Shown one piece after another: positions 25,335 to 35,900 of a DNA stretch of 64,000 bases. Source of the stretch: Buchnera aphidicola (Cinara curtihirsuta) (GTDB taxonomy: Bacteria; Pseudomonadota; Gammaproteobacteria; Enterobacterales; Enterobacteriaceae); the NCBI RefSeq assembly GCF_900698895.1, contig NZ_LR217700.1, positions 1-64,000 on the forward strand, given 5' to 3'. Under the pieces are notes generated by a model, which was not told where the DNA came from, made no database searches, and was given only the letters and a program-made list of their open reading frames with translations. The position numbers were made by a program, and so were the translations under genes. Position 1 is the stretch's first letter. Every line of letters starts with the position of its first letter.

Positions 25335-28300
25335 TTAATCGTTATTTAATTCAATATTTATTCCTAAAGAACGTATTTCTTTTATTAATACATTAAATGA
25401 TTCAGGCATTCCTGGTTCCATTTGATATTTTCCACTAACTATATTTTTATACATTTTAGTTCTTCCTGTAACATCATCAGATTTTACTGTTAACATTTCT
25501 TGTAATATATGGGAAGCTCCATATGCTTCCAATGCCCAAACTTCCATTTCTCCAAATCTTTGCCCTCCAAATTGCGCCTTTCCACCTAAAGGTTGTTGTG
25601 TTATTAAGCTATACGATCCTGTAGATCTAGCATGCATTTTATCATCTACTAAATGATTAAGTTTTAACATATACATATATCCTACTGTAATTTTTCTTTC
25701 AAATTTTTCTCCGGTCCGCCCATCAAATAAAGTTATTTGTCCTGAAGTAGGTAAATTACCCATTTTTAATAGTTCTTGTATTTCTTTTTCATTTACTCCA
25801 TCAAAAACTGGTGTTGCAATTGGCATTCCGTTACATAAGTTTTTTGCTAATTGCAATATTTCCTTGTCAGAAAAATTTTCTAATTTAACTTTTTGATTTG
25901 TTTTATCTCCAAGATTATATGCTTTTTGTAAAAATTGACGAATTTTATATATTTTTTTATGTTTTTTTAACATTTTATTTATAATATTTCCAATTCCTTT
26001 TGCAGCTAAACCTAAATGTGTTTCAAGAATTTGACCTAAATTCATACGTGATGGTACACCTAATGGATTTAATACAATATCTATTGGTACTCCTTCTTTA
26101 TCATAAGGCATATCTTCAACAGGATTAATTTTAGATACGACTCCTTTATTTCCATGTCTTCCAGCCATTTTATCGCCGGGTTGTATTTTTCTTTTTACTG
26201 CTAAATATACTTTAACAATTTTTAAAATTCCTGGAGATAATTCATCACCTTTTTTTATTTTTTTATTTTTATCTTCTATTTTTTTTGTAAATTTCTTTTT
26301 TAATTTTTTATATTGTTTTTCTAATTTTTTTATTTCTTTTTTTTTATAATTAGATTCTTTAGAATAATTTTTAAAATAATTATCTAAAGAAGTCATATTT
26401 ATTTTGTTTTTTTTTATACCTGATTTAATTAATATTTTCTTTATTCTCATAATAATATTGATTTCAAATATTTTTAGTTCTTCTGTTAAATTATTTTTTG
26501 CTTTTTTTAATAACATTTCTTCTATTTCTAGTGTACGTTGATCTTTTTTTATTCCATCTCTAGTAAATATTTGTACATCAATTATAGTTCCATTTACTCC
26601 GTTAGGAACACGTAATGAAGAATCTTTTACATCTGAAGCTTTTTCTCCAAAAATAGCTCTTAATAATTTTTCTTCGGGTGTTAATTGTGTTTCGCCTTTA
26701 GGTGTTACTTTTCCCACCAAGACATCCCCGCTAGATACATCTGCTCCTATATATACAATTCCTGAAGAATCTAATTTTGATAATGCTGATTCACCTACAT
26801 TTGGTATATCAGCAGTTATTTCTTCCAAACCTAATTTAGTATCTCGACAAATACATGACAATTCTTGAATATGAATGGTCGTAAATCGATCTTCTTTGAC
26901 AACTTTTTCTGATATAAGAATTGAATCTTCAAAGTTATATCCATTCCATGGCATAAAAGCTACTCGCATATTTTGTCCTAAAGCTAATTCTCCTAAATCA
27001 GTAGCGGGTCCATCTGCTAATACATCACCTTTTTTAATTTTATCATTTAGAGAAACACAAGGTATTTGATTAATACAGGTATTTTGATTTGATCGGGTAT
27101 ATTTTGTTAAATTATATATATCTATACCAGATTGATATGCATTAATTTTTTTTTCGTTTACATTTATAACTATTTTTGATGCATCAACATATTGTATAGT
27201 TCCACTTCTTTTAGCAATGACTGTTACACCTGAATCAATTGCTACTGATCTTTCCATTCCCGTTCCTACTAATGGTTTTTCTGGTTTTACAGTAGGAACA
27301 GCTTGTCTTTGCATATTAGCTCCCATAAGGGCTCTATTAGCATCATTATGTTCTAAAAACGGTATTAACGATGCTCCAACTGAAACTATTTGTTGTGTTG
27401 AAACATCCATATAATGGACTTGTTTTTTATGAAATAAACCAAATTCTCCTTTATGTCTACATATAACGAAATTTTCACAAAACTGACCGTTTTCATTGAT
27501 TTTTGTATTAGCTTGTGCAATAATATAATTTCCTTCTTCAATAGCAGATAAATATTTAATATCACAGGTAACTATATTATTTATTATTTTTCTATAAGGA
27601 GTTTCTAAAAAACCATATTGATTAGTTCTTGCATATATTGATAAAGAATTAATTAATCCTATATTAGGTCCTTCTGGTGTTTCTACTGGACAGACTCTTC
27701 CGTAGTGTGTAGGGTGAACATCCCTGACTTCAAAACCAGCTCTTTCTCTTGTTAATCCTCCAATTCCTAATGCTGAAATTCTACGTTTATGTGTAATTTC
27801 TGATAAAGGGTTATTTTGATCCATAAATTGAGATAATTGACTTGATCCGAAAAATTCTTTTATTGCAGAAGATATAGGTTTTGCATTAATAATATCCTGT
27901 GGCATTAATATATCTAAATCACTTAATGACAATCTTTCTCTTACCGCTCTTTCTACTCTAATTAATCCGACTCTAAATTGATTTTCTACCATTTCTCCAA
28001 CTGATCGCACGCGACGATTTCCTAAATGATCAATATCATCTATTTCTCCTTTTCCATTACGAATATTAATCAATTTTTTTATTACCTCAAGAATATCATT
28101 TTTATCTAATGTTCCAGGTCCGCATTTTTCTGTACGATTTAAAGATTTATTAAATTTCATTCGACCAACTGGAGATAAATCATATCTTTCTTTAGAGAAA
28201 AAAAGATTATTAAATAAATTTTCAGTAGCTTCTTTAGTAGGTGGCTCTCCAGGTCTCATCATTCTGTATATTTCTATTAACGCAGTATTTTGATCTTTTG

Positions 28301-29366
28301 TAGAATCAATTCGTAATGTATCTGAAATATATGATCCGTGATCAAAATCATTAATAAATAAAACACATATTTTTTTATAACCGAACTTTTTAATTTTTTT
28401 GAAATCTTCTTTTGTTAATTTTGTATTTGCTTTAATAAATATTGTTCCATTTTTAGGATCAATATAATTTTTACTAATTATTTTACCGTAAATATATTCT
28501 TTCGGCACTTTTATTGAGGTAACACAGTCTTTTTCTAATTCGATAATATTCTGTGTTGTTACTCTTTTTCCTTTTTTTAAGTATACTTTTTTATTTTTTA
28601 TGATATTAAATGGTATAATTTCTCCGCGTAATCTTTTTGGAATTAAATCCATTTTGATTGAATTTTTTTTTATATAAAAAATATCATTTTTAAAAAAAAT
28701 TTTAAGTATATCTTCTGTATTAAATTTTAGAGCTCGTAGTATTATAGTAATTGGAATTTTTCTTCGACGATCTATTCGTGCAAATAGATTATCTTTAGAA
28801 TCAAATTCAAAATCTAACCATGACCCTCTATAAGGTATAATTCTTGCGTTATATAATATTTTCCCTGATGAGTGTGATTTTCCTTTATCACTGTCAAAAA
28901 AAACACCAGGACTTCTATGTAATTGTGAAACAACAACTCTTTCTGTGCCATTAATAATAAATGTTCCATTTTTTGTCATTAAAGGTAGTTCACCCATATA
29001 TACTTCTTGTTCTTTAATATTTTTAACAATAGTATTATTTGATTCTTTTTCGTATATAATTAATTGTAGTTTTACTCTTAATGGAACTGAATATGTTGTA
29101 CCTCTCGTTTGAGATTCTTGTACATCAAATGTTTTTTTTCCTAAATTATATGAAATATATTTTAATTCAGTAGATCCGTTATAACTATAAATAGGAAAAA
29201 TTGATTGAAATGCAGCCTCTAATCCTTCATGATTACTTTTTTTTGATTGGATAAAATTTTTAAATGAATCTATTTGAATAGATAATAGATAAGGAATATC
29301 TAAAATATTTTTTTGTTTACCAAAATTTTTTCGGATGCGTTTTTTTTCAGTATGAGAGTAAACCAT
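25335..29366 (-). CDS. rpoB: RpoB, RNA polymerase beta subunit
   Basis: The other half of the polymerase active site. It has 1343 residues (E. coli 1342). The rifampicin-pocket region reads [28 protein letters not shown], with standard residues. The C-terminal clamp contains [20 protein letters not shown], and the protein ends GINIELNND. Residues around 980-1040, in the variable beta-insert region, are a lysine-rich poorly conserved stretch. It is downstream of rplL with a hairpin in the gap. Confidence 0.99.
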   Translation of the reverse strand: MVYSHTEKKRIRKNFGKQKNILDIPYLLSIQIDSFKNFIQSKKSNHEGLEAAFQSIFPIYSYNGSTELKYISYNLGKKTFDVQESQTRGTTYSVPLRVKLQLIIYEKESNNTIVKNIKEQEVYMGELPLMTKNGTFIINGTERVVVSQLHRSPGVFFDSDKGKSHSSGKILYNARIIPYRGSWLDFEFDSKDNLFARIDRRRKIPITIILRALKFNTEDILKIFFKNDIFYIKKNSIKMDLIPKRLRGEIIPFNIIKNKKVYLKKGKRVTTQNIIELEKDCVTSIKVPKEYIYGKIISKNYIDPKNGTIFIKANTKLTKEDFKKIKKFGYKKICVLFINDFDHGSYISDTLRIDSTKDQNTALIEIYRMMRPGEPPTKEATENLFNNLFFSKERYDLSPVGRMKFNKSLNRTEKCGPGTLDKNDILEVIKKLINIRNGKGEIDDIDHLGNRRVRSVGEMVENQFRVGLIRVERAVRERLSLSDLDILMPQDIINAKPISSAIKEFFGSSQLSQFMDQNNPLSEITHKRRISALGIGGLTRERAGFEVRDVHPTHYGRVCPVETPEGPNIGLINSLSIYARTNQYGFLETPYRKIINNIVTCDIKYLSAIEEGNYIIAQANTKINENGQFCENFVICRHKGEFGLFHKKQVHYMDVSTQQIVSVGASLIPFLEHNDANRALMGANMQRQAVPTVKPEKPLVGTGMERSVAIDSGVTVIAKRSGTIQYVDASKIVINVNEKKINAYQSGIDIYNLTKYTRSNQNTCINQIPCVSLNDKIKKGDVLADGPATDLGELALGQNMRVAFMPWNGYNFEDSILISEKVVKEDRFTTIHIQELSCICRDTKLGLEEITADIPNVGESALSKLDSSGIVYIGADVSSGDVLVGKVTPKGETQLTPEEKLLRAIFGEKASDVKDSSLRVPNGVNGTIIDVQIFTRDGIKKDQRTLEIEEMLLKKAKNNLTEELKIFEINIIMRIKKILIKSGIKKNKINMTSLDNYFKNYSKESNYKKKEIKKLEKQYKKLKKKFTKKIEDKNKKIKKGDELSPGILKIVKVYLAVKRKIQPGDKMAGRHGNKGVVSKINPVEDMPYDKEGVPIDIVLNPLGVPSRMNLGQILETHLGLAAKGIGNIINKMLKKHKKIYKIRQFLQKAYNLGDKTNQKVKLENFSDKEILQLAKNLCNGMPIATPVFDGVNEKEIQELLKMGNLPTSGQITLFDGRTGEKFERKITVGYMYMLKLNHLVDDKMHARSTGSYSLITQQPLGGKAQFGGQRFGEMEVWALEAYGASHILQEMLTVKSDDVTGRTKMYKNIVSGKYQMEPGMPESFNVLIKEIRSLGINIELNND

Positions 29367-29525
29367 TGTTTCCTTAGTGTATTATTATAATTTTAAATAA
29401 TTTTTTATATAATTATTTTGTATATAAATGTTTATTAAATTTAAAAATAAATATTTTTTTGGATTTTATTGAATTTTTTGTTGCTTTTATTAAATATATT
29501 ATATTATATTATAGTAATTATGAGA

Positions 29526-29549
29526 ACTGGTGACTTATAAATCACCAGT
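29526..29549 (-). terminator. Hairpin in the rplL-rpoB gap (attenuator-like)
   Basis: ACTGGTGA (29526-29533) pairs perfectly with TCACCAGT (29542-29549) around an 8-base loop. E. coli has a partial terminator and an RNase III processing site in this same gap, which lets rpoBC be made at lower levels than rplJL. No U tract follows here, so an RNA-processing role is at least as likely as termination. Confidence 0.6.
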
Positions 29550-29589
29550 CATTAGTTAGGTGTTAATTCTAATTTTAAATTATTTAGTT

Positions 29590-29958
29590 TTATATTATTT
29601 CTGCTGTAGCACCAGAATCTATAAGAGTTTTTTTTAAACTTTCTGCATTTTCTTTTGTTATATTTTCTTTAATAAGAGTGGGTGCTGATTCTACTAGATC
29701 TTTGGATTCTTTTAACCCCAATCCAGTAGTACTTCGTATTATTTTAATAATTGAAACTTTATTACTTCCTATAGAAATTAATTTTACATTAAATAATACT
29801 TTTTCTTCTTTTTTATTTTTTGAAGAATCTTGTTTTATATTTAATGGAATATTTGATGAAATATCAAATTTTTTTTCTATTGCAGAAATTAATTGCATAA
29901 TTTCTTTTACTGACATATTAGAGATAGTATCTAAAATTTCTTCTTTAGTAATTGACAT
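29590..29958 (-). CDS. rplL: Ribosomal protein L7/L12
   Basis: Stalk protein that recruits translational GTPases. It has 122 residues from ATG 29958 (E. coli 121), starting MSITKEEILDTISNMSVKEI. The hinge is KQDSSKNKKEE instead of the Ala-rich E. coli hinge. The C-terminal domain keeps TGLGLKESKDLVESAPTLIKE, the factor-binding surface. A longer reading (29973) adds five residues without family support. Confidence 0.97.
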   Translation of the reverse strand: MSITKEEILDTISNMSVKEIMQLISAIEKKFDISSNIPLNIKQDSSKNKKEEKVLFNVKLISIGSNKVSIIKIIRSTTGLGLKESKDLVESAPTLIKENITKENAESLKKTLIDSGATAEII

Positions 29959-30007
29959 GATTATTATATCCAAATTAGTTAAGAATATATTTAAAAAAAT
30001 TAGATTA

Positions 30008-30499
30008 TTATGTTGATTTGTGAGTGATTTGATTAAGTAATCGTAGGAATTTTCCTAATGATATTTCTTTTAATATTATTATAAATTTAAGGATAGATTC
30101 GATATGTGTTGGTAGTGTAGCTAAATCATGAATTTCTTTTAGATCAAGTATTTTATTTTCGTAAATTGCATTTTTTATTTTAAAATCTGTATTTTTTTTA
30201 TTAAATTCTATAAATAATCTACTTGCGCTGCCTGGATGTTGAAGAGAAAATGCAATTAAGTTTGGTCCTTTCAATATTTCAATAAGTTTAGAAAAAATTG
30301 TTTTTTTTAAAGATTTTTTTAGTAAAGTATTTCTAGTTAAATAAATTTTTACATGAAATTTTTTAGCTTTTTTACGTAATATGTTAATTTTATTTACTTC
30401 AATTTTTGATGGATTTGCTGTTATTATAGATAATGATTTTTTTGCAATTGTATTAATTTTTTTAATTATATCTTGTTTTTTATTACGATTTAACGCCAT
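30008..30499 (-). CDS. rplJ: Ribosomal protein L10
   Basis: Base of the L7/L12 stalk and autogenous regulator of rplJL in E. coli. It has 163 residues (E. coli 165), starting MALNRNKKQDIIKKI. The rRNA-binding N-terminal domain (YLTRNTLLKKSL; GPNLIAFSLQHPGSASRL) is followed by the C-terminal helix that binds L7/L12 dimers. The 174-bp gap upstream corresponds to the E. coli L10 leader; I cannot see its structure by eye. Confidence 0.95.
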   Translation of the reverse strand: MALNRNKKQDIIKKINTIAKKSLSIITANPSKIEVNKINILRKKAKKFHVKIYLTRNTLLKKSLKKTIFSKLIEILKGPNLIAFSLQHPGSASRLFIEFNKKNTDFKIKNAIYENKILDLKEIHDLATLPTHIESILKFIIILKEISLGKFLRLLNQITHKST

Positions 30500-30673
30500 T
30501 TTTTTATCCTATTTTTAATGATGTTTATAAACAATTATAAATAATTTATATTATAAATTTAAGGATAGAAGGCATTTAAATTTTTTATGAAATTTTCATA
30601 TATCATTGATTATTTTTTAAAAAAAATATTTTTTATATAAAATATAATTGATTTAATTAATAAAAATATGATT

Positions 30674-31363
30674 TTATAAAGATAGATGATCAATATTTAT
30701 TCCCGGACCCATAGTAGTCGATATACTAATTTTTTTATAATAAATTCCTTTTAATTGGGCTGGTTTAGATTGTTTAATAGAGTGGTACAATGCTAAAAAA
30801 TTTTCATATAAATTTTTATTAGAGAAATTTATTTTTCCAAAATTACTATGTATAATACCATTTTTATCATTTTTATAATTTATTTTCCCTTTTCTTGCAT
30901 CTTTTATTGATTTTTTTATATTTTTAGTAACAGTTCCAAATTTTGGGTTGGGCATAATACCTCTAGGTCCTAATATTGGTCCTAATTTTCCAACTAATTC
31001 CATTGCTTCTGGTGAAGCAATTATTAAATCAAATTTAATTTTTTGTTTTTTTATAATATTAGCTAAATCTTCCATTCCTACAAAATCTGCTCCATATGAT
31101 TGAGCTATTTTTATATTTTTTCCAGTAGTAAAAACTGCTATTTTTATTTTTTTTCCTGTTCCGTGAGGCAATATAACAGACCCACGGACATTTTGTTCAG
31201 ATTTTTTAGGATTAATATTTAAATTAAACGCTACGTCTATGCTTTCTATAAAATTTGCTGGTTTTATTTTTTTTAATATTTCTATAGCTTTATTTATTTT
31301 ATAATTTTTTTTTTTTTTTTTTTTTTTTTGATTGAATTGCTTTTTTTTTGATTTTTCTTTCAT
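30674..31363 (-). CDS. rplA: Ribosomal protein L1 with a lysine-tract N-terminus
   Basis: L1-stalk protein; it also represses the rplKA mRNA in E. coli. It has 229 residues (E. coli 234). Landmarks are [50 protein letters not shown] and [14 protein letters not shown], all in family order. Residues 12-19 are a run of lysines encoded by a 25-A tract, replacing the ordinary L1 N-terminus. Because the tract sits near codon 12, slippage there would abolish the product in a share of transcripts. Confidence 0.96.
   Translation of the reverse strand: MKEKSKKKQFNQKKKKKKKNYKINKAIEILKKIKPANFIESIDVAFNLNINPKKSEQNVRGSVILPHGTGKKIKIAVFTTGKNIKIAQSYGADFVGMEDLANIIKKQKIKFDLIIASPEAMELVGKLGPILGPRGIMPNPKFGTVTKNIKKSIKDARKGKINYKNDKNGIIHSNFGKINFSNKNLYENFLALYHSIKQSKPAQLKGIYYKKISISTTMGPGINIDHLSL
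31305..31329 (-). repeat. 25-nt poly(A) tract (coding strand) inside rplA
   Basis: Uninterrupted run of 25 T on the plus strand, the longest homopolymer in the window. It lies in codons 12-20 of rplA and is read in frame as given. Confidence 0.9.
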
Positions 31364-31365
31364 TT

Positions 31366-31797
31366 TTATTCCTTTATTACTGTAATTCCCATAGAACGAG
31401 CAGTTCCTTCAATAGTTTTTTCTATTTGAATAATATTTGATCCTGTCATATCTACCATTTTTTGTTTAGCAATTTGGTTGATTTGTTTTTTTGTAATATG
31501 ACCAATAATATCATGTTTAGGTTTTTTCGATCCATGTTTAATATTTAAGCATCTTTTTAATAATATTGAGGCAGGAGGTGTTTTAATTATAAAAGTAAAT
31601 GATTTATCGGCATAAACAGTTATAATAACTGGAGTTGGAATTCCTTTTTCTAATTTAGATGTTTGTAAATTAAAATTTTTACAGAACTCCATGATGTTTA
31701 CTCCCTTTTGTCCTAAAGCTGGACCTACTGGAGGGCTAGGATTAGCCATTCCAGATAGTACTTGTAATTTTATATATGCTGTAATTTTTTTAGTCAT
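31366..31797 (-). CDS. rplK: Ribosomal protein L11
   Basis: GTPase-centre protein of the 50S subunit. It has 143 residues (E. coli 142). The N-terminal [19 protein letters not shown] loop and the C-terminal rRNA-binding domain ending [10 protein letters not shown] are intact. Two bases separate it from the rplA start, so they are translationally coupled. It follows nusG on the minus strand. Confidence 0.97.
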   Translation of the reverse strand: MTKKITAYIKLQVLSGMANPSPPVGPALGQKGVNIMEFCKNFNLQTSKLEKGIPTPVIITVYADKSFTFIIKTPPASILLKRCLNIKHGSKKPKHDIIGHITKKQINQIAKQKMVDMTGSNIIQIEKTIEGTARSMGITVIKE

Positions 31798-31859
31798 AAT
31801 TCTTCTTGTAATTAAGTAAACAATTTTATAAAAATAAAATTGTTTTTAATTTGTTTTAT

Positions 31860-32402
31860 TCAATATTTTTCAACCTGTCTGAAGTTTAGTTCAACAGGAG
31901 TTGACCGTCCAAATATTGATACAGACACTCTTAACCTGTTCTTCTCGTAGTCAACGGTTTCGACAATGCCATTAAAATCTGAAAAGGGGCCATCATTAAC
32001 ACGGATATTTTCTCCTGGTTCAAATATTTTTTTTGGTCGAGGTTTATCGCCAATTTTTTTTATTTTTTTTAGAATAATATTTATTTCATTACTATTAATA
32101 GGTGTTGGTTTTTCAGAAGAGCTACCTATAAAACCTAATACTTTAGGTAAACTTTTTATTAAATGCCAACTATAGTTGTTCATAATCATTTCAATTAAAA
32201 TATATCCTGGAAAAAATTTATAATCACTTTTTTTTCTTTTTCCTTTTTTAATTTCTATTACTTCTTCAGATGGAACAATTACTTGTCCGAATATATTTTT
32301 CATTTTTTTTATTTTTTCATTATTTAATATAGATTGTGCAACTCTATTTTCAAATCCTGAAAAAGATTGAAGAACATACCATTTTTTTTTTTCTACATAC
32401 AA
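31860..32402 (-). CDS. nusG: NusG transcription elongation/termination factor
   Basis: Binds RNA polymerase and couples it to Rho or the ribosome. It has 180 residues (E. coli 181). The NGN domain has [20 protein letters not shown] and [10 protein letters not shown]. The C-terminal KOW domain has [23 protein letters not shown] and ends FRQVEKY. It is three bases after secE, in the ancestral secE-nusG pair. Confidence 0.97.
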   Translation of the reverse strand: MYVEKKKWYVLQSFSGFENRVAQSILNNEKIKKMKNIFGQVIVPSEEVIEIKKGKRKKSDYKFFPGYILIEMIMNNYSWHLIKSLPKVLGFIGSSSEKPTPINSNEINIILKKIKKIGDKPRPKKIFEPGENIRVNDGPFSDFNGIVETVDYEKNRLRVSVSIFGRSTPVELNFRQVEKY

Positions 32403-32405
32403 TTT

Positions 32406-32792
32406 CTATAACCTCAGTGAAAATATATAAGATATTATACGAAGTATAATTCCATCTATTATCCATAAAAATATAGATGTTAATATTATTAATAATATAA
32501 CAATTCCTGTTGTTTGTGCTGTTTCTTTAAAAGAAGGCCAAACAATATTTAATAATTCTAATTTTATTTCATTAATGAATATAAGTATTTTTTTACTTAA
32601 AATTGTATGAAAAAATATTTTTAATAATATTATAAATAATGTACTAAAAAAAATTATTTTTAATGTTTTTGATAATTTATATAAAAAAAAAATATAAGTT
32701 AAAATTATTGATGAAATTATAGTAATTATGCAAAACCATTTTATTTTTTCTTTATGGTTCATATATATTTGATATATGTTATAAATATGCAT
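32406..32792 (-). CDS. secE: SecE, preprotein translocase subunit
   Basis: Essential clamp subunit of the SecYEG channel. It has 128 residues (E. coli 127). There are two N-terminal membrane helices (FCIITIISSIILTYIFF; IIFFSTLFIILLKIFF), then the amphipathic helix ELLNIVWPSFKETAQTT with the conserved WPS/T motif, and the essential third helix ending ISYIFSLRL. An alternative start ten residues in (MNHKEKIKW) is possible. tufB, which precedes secE in E. coli, is absent; the gap to tRNA-Thr is empty. Confidence 0.95.
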   Translation of the reverse strand: MHIYNIYQIYMNHKEKIKWFCIITIISSIILTYIFFLYKLSKTLKIIFFSTLFIILLKIFFHTILSKKILIFINEIKLELLNIVWPSFKETAQTTGIVILLIILTSIFLWIIDGIILRIISYIFSLRL

Positions 32793-33031
32793 AATTATAG
32801 TTCTCTTATAAAGGTAAATTTTTTTTTCAAAAAATTATTTATAATATATCATAATATTTTTTTTAAAATAAATAAATTATTATTTTTTAAAAAAAATAAT
32901 AATAAAATTTTTTTAAATTTTAAATATTAAATATAAATTTATTTTATATAAAATAATAAATATTTTCAATTAATTAAAAATATATTTTTTTTTATTTATT
33001 TTTAGTAATTTATAAAACATAATTTTTATTA

Positions 33032-33105
33032 TGCTGACACCTAGATTTGAACTAGGGACCTCATTCATACCAAGAATGTGCTCTACCAAACTAAGCTATA
33101 TCAGC
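33032..33105 (-). tRNA. tRNA-Thr (GGT)
   Basis: Minus-strand cloverleaf, acceptor GCTGATA with a G-T-tolerant 3' arm, anticodon loop CTTGGTA with GGT, T arm CCTAGTTCAAATCTAGG. It corresponds to thrT of the E. coli thrU-tyrU-glyT-thrT-tufB operon. The D loop seems one base longer than in E. coli. Confidence 0.95.
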
Positions 33106-33128
33106 TTTTTATACATAATTTTATATAA

Positions 33129-33200
<72 letters not shown>

Positions 33201-33211
33201 TTTTTATTTTA

Positions 33212-33293
33212 TGGTGGGAGAAGGATTCGAACCTTCGAAGTCAATGACGTCAGATTTACAGTCTGCTCCCTTTAACCGCTCGGGAATCCCACC
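33212..33293 (-). tRNA. tRNA-Tyr (GTA)
   Basis: Minus-strand class II tRNA with a long variable arm. Acceptor GGTGGGA, anticodon loop CTGTAAA with GTA, T arm AAGGTTCGAATCCTT. It corresponds to tyrU. Confidence 0.96.
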
Positions 33294-33301
33294 TATATTT
33301 T

Positions 33302-33374
<73 letters not shown>

Positions 33375-33959
33375 TATAAAATTATATTATAATATTTTTT
33401 ATTTATATTAATTAATATATTTTTAAATAAATAAAATTAATAATTATTTATATAAAATAATATATTTTTTAAAAAAATAAATATTTTTTATTTTTTTTGA
33501 TTATAACATATTTTTTTATGAATATAAAATATTTTCTTAAAAAGATTAATATTTATTTTTAATAAAAATATATAAGATATATTATAAAGTACTTTATTAA
33601 TTTAATAAATGTTATACTAATTTAAAAAAATTTTTAAATAATAAAAATTTTCTATTTTAGTTTTTATTTGTTATTTTTTTTATATATGATTTTATTTTTA
33701 TAAATGTTTAATATTTTTATAACTATATTATTTATAATATTTTATATACTTATTTTTTAAAATAAAGTTAAAAATTAAATAGTTTTTTTTATTTATTTAT
33801 AGATATAAATAAATATTTAGATTAATTTAATAAAGTTAATATTTTTAAATAAAAAAATTTATATTTAGTAGGTATTTATTTATAAAATATAATATTACTT
33901 TATATATTATTTTTAATTTTAATAATTTAAATATTAATAATAGTAATTAGGATATAGAT
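33375..33959. other. 585-bp gap between tRNA-Thr and metF
   Basis: Nearly pure A/T. I see no coding frame or RNA gene. In E. coli murB and birA lie upstream of thrU; nothing resembling them remains. The last bases before metF carry a GGATAT-type ribosome site. Confidence 0.6.
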
Positions 33960-34841
33960 ATGATAACTATTTTTAAAGATAGAAAAAAAAAATATAACGA
34001 CGAACCAGTTAACTTAAAAAATAAGATTAAAATTTCTTTTGAGGTATTTCCTCCTAAAAATATTTTTTTAGAAAATAAGTTATTTCATTCAGTTAAAATG
34101 TTAAATAAATGTAATCCAGAATTTTTTTCAGTAACAAATAGTATAAATATAGATAAATATGATAAAACTTTTTTTGTTTTAAAAAAAATGTTTCCTTTAA
34201 CTGATGCAAAATTATTTGCTCATTTTATCACTATAGGATTAAATGAATCTTTAATAAAAGATATTGCACATAAATATTGGAGTCACGGAATTAAAAATAT
34301 TATTGCTTTAAGAGGTGATTTGCCTTTTAATTATTCTAAAAAAGTAATATATGCAGTTGATTTAATTAAATTATTAAAATCTGTAAATGATTTTAAAATA
34401 TTAGTTGCAGCATATCCTGAATTACACCCTGAATCTCGTAGTTTAAAAGAAGATTTAATTAATTTAAAAAATAAAGTAGATTTAGGTGCTACTGCAGCTA
34501 TTACACAGTTTTTTTTTAGTATTAATAAATTTTTAAAATTTCGTGATAATTGTTTAATGATGGATTTAAAAATTGATTTAATACCTGGAATATTACCTAT
34601 ATTAAACATTAATCAATTAAAAAAATTTGTTAATATGACAAACATTTATGTTCCTCGGTGGATCTTAGATTTTTTTTATAAATATTCTGATGATAAAGAT
34701 AAATGTACTGATTTAAGTGTAAGTATTGCTGTAGATTTAATAGTTAGTTTATATCGCGAAGGTATTAAAAGTTTTCATTTATATACATTAAATCAATCTG
34801 ATTTGAGTTTAAGAATTTTTTATAAATTAGGCTTGATTTAA
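33960..34841 (+). CDS. metF: MetF, 5,10-methylenetetrahydrofolate reductase
   Basis: FAD/NADH-dependent reductase making 5-methyl-THF for MetE. It has 293 residues (E. coli 296), with numbering matching E. coli. Glu28 (SFEVFPP), Thr59 (SVT), His88 and Asp120 (ALRGD) are retained, as are AAYPELHPE and GATAAITQFFFS. The usual SVTYGA motif reads SVTNSI, an unusual change beside the flavin. An in-frame A10 run occurs at codons 8-11 (33983-33992). In E. coli metF lies close to argECBH, so this neighbourhood is ancestral. Confidence 0.95.
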   Translation: MITIFKDRKKKYNDEPVNLKNKIKISFEVFPPKNIFLENKLFHSVKMLNKCNPEFFSVTNSINIDKYDKTFFVLKKMFPLTDAKLFAHFITIGLNESLIKDIAHKYWSHGIKNIIALRGDLPFNYSKKVIYAVDLIKLLKSVNDFKILVAAYPELHPESRSLKEDLINLKNKVDLGATAAITQFFFSINKFLKFRDNCLMMDLKIDLIPGILPILNINQLKKFVNMTNIYVPRWILDFFYKYSDDKDKCTDLSVSIAVDLIVSLYREGIKSFHLYTLNQSDLSLRIFYKLGLI

Positions 34842-35087
34842 TTATTTTAATAAATATTAGTTAATATAAATAATTTATAGTTATTTTATTTTATATAATT
34901 AGTAAAATTATTTACAACGTTTTATTCAATATAAAATTCATTTATTTTAATCAAATAAATTTTTATATATTTTATAAATAAAATATTTTTATATTAAAGA
35001 TATATTTAAATTTTTATTTGAATTATTATTTATATTATATATTTTATATAAATTAATAATTAAATATTTAATATAAGGTTTTTAATA

Positions 35088-35882
35088 ATGAAAGGTCCTT
35101 TAGTAGTAAAAATAGGTGGTATATTATTGAATAATAATAATGCTATAAAACGTTTATTTAAAGCGATACATGTTTTTTATAATTTAAAAAAAAGAGGAAT
35201 AATATTAGTTAACGGAAGTTGTTTATTTAGTAGAAATATTTTTCAAAAATTTAATTTTTCTTCTTCAAAAAATAATTTTTGTTCAATTGAAAAATTAAAT
35301 ACTAAGAATATATTATTTTCTATTTTACCTAACATTGTTAATATACGCCTGTTAGCTTGGTCAAAAAGATACAAAATTACAGGACAAAGTTTGTTGTTAA
35401 CAGATTTTTTTAATGAATTAATTTTAAATCCCGTTTCTATAAAAGAGATTAATTTTTTTTTAAAAAAAAATAAAAAAGAAATATTAGAATATATAAAAAT
35501 TATTCAAATGTTTTTAGAAAAAAACATTATTCCTTTTATTTGTTCTTCTGGTTTAGATTTAGAAGGTAATATTTTTAATATTAATTCAGACATAGTAGCA
35601 ATGATATTAACGATTATATTAAATGGACATTTAATTATATTAACAGACGTAAATGCTGTTTTAGATGGTAAAGGTCAGCGTATTAAAGAAATTTCTTATA
35701 GAGAAATAAATAATTTACTTGATTCAGGTTCAATAACCAATGGAATGATTACTAAAATAAAATCTGCATTAGTAGTATCAAAAATTTTAAAAAAACCAGT
35801 TGAAATAGCTAGTTGGCATAATTTAAATGATTTATTAGATGTGTTTACAGGAAAATCTATCGGCACTAAAATTATAGAATAA
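35088..35882 (+). CDS. argB: ArgB, acetylglutamate kinase, with a degenerate substrate site
   Basis: Phosphorylates N-acetylglutamate, step two of ornithine synthesis. It has 264 residues (E. coli 258). Phosphate-site residues persist: Lys8 (KIGG), Asp in NINSDIVA, and Lys in MITKIKSA, with LTDVNAVLDGKGQRI and VEIASW also conserved. The N-terminal substrate half is eroded: HGGG near residue 42 is NGS, and the LRVT block with the substrate Arg is unrecognisable. argC and argE, expected just upstream, are absent; the 246-bp gap from metF is A/T-only. The protein may be inactive or altered. It is 18 bp before argG. Confidence 0.88.
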   Translation: MKGPLVVKIGGILLNNNNAIKRLFKAIHVFYNLKKRGIILVNGSCLFSRNIFQKFNFSSSKNNFCSIEKLNTKNILFSILPNIVNIRLLAWSKRYKITGQSLLLTDFFNELILNPVSIKEINFFLKKNKKEILEYIKIIQMFLEKNIIPFICSSGLDLEGNIFNINSDIVAMILTIILNGHLIILTDVNAVLDGKGQRIKEISYREINNLLDSGSITNGMITKIKSALVVSKILKKPVEIASWHNLNDLLDVFTGKSIGTKIIE

Positions 35883-35900
35883 AATAGGTTTATAAACAAT

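Noticed and set aside
33983-33992. A10 tract at the start of metF as another slippage site
   Set aside because: The frame is intact as written and residue numbering matches E. coli MetF from the start, so no correction is needed.
33960-34841. Loss of the catalytic Asp120 in MetF
   Set aside because: A first alignment suggested Asp changed to Gly, but that position is Asp93; counting shows Asp120 is retained in ALRGD.
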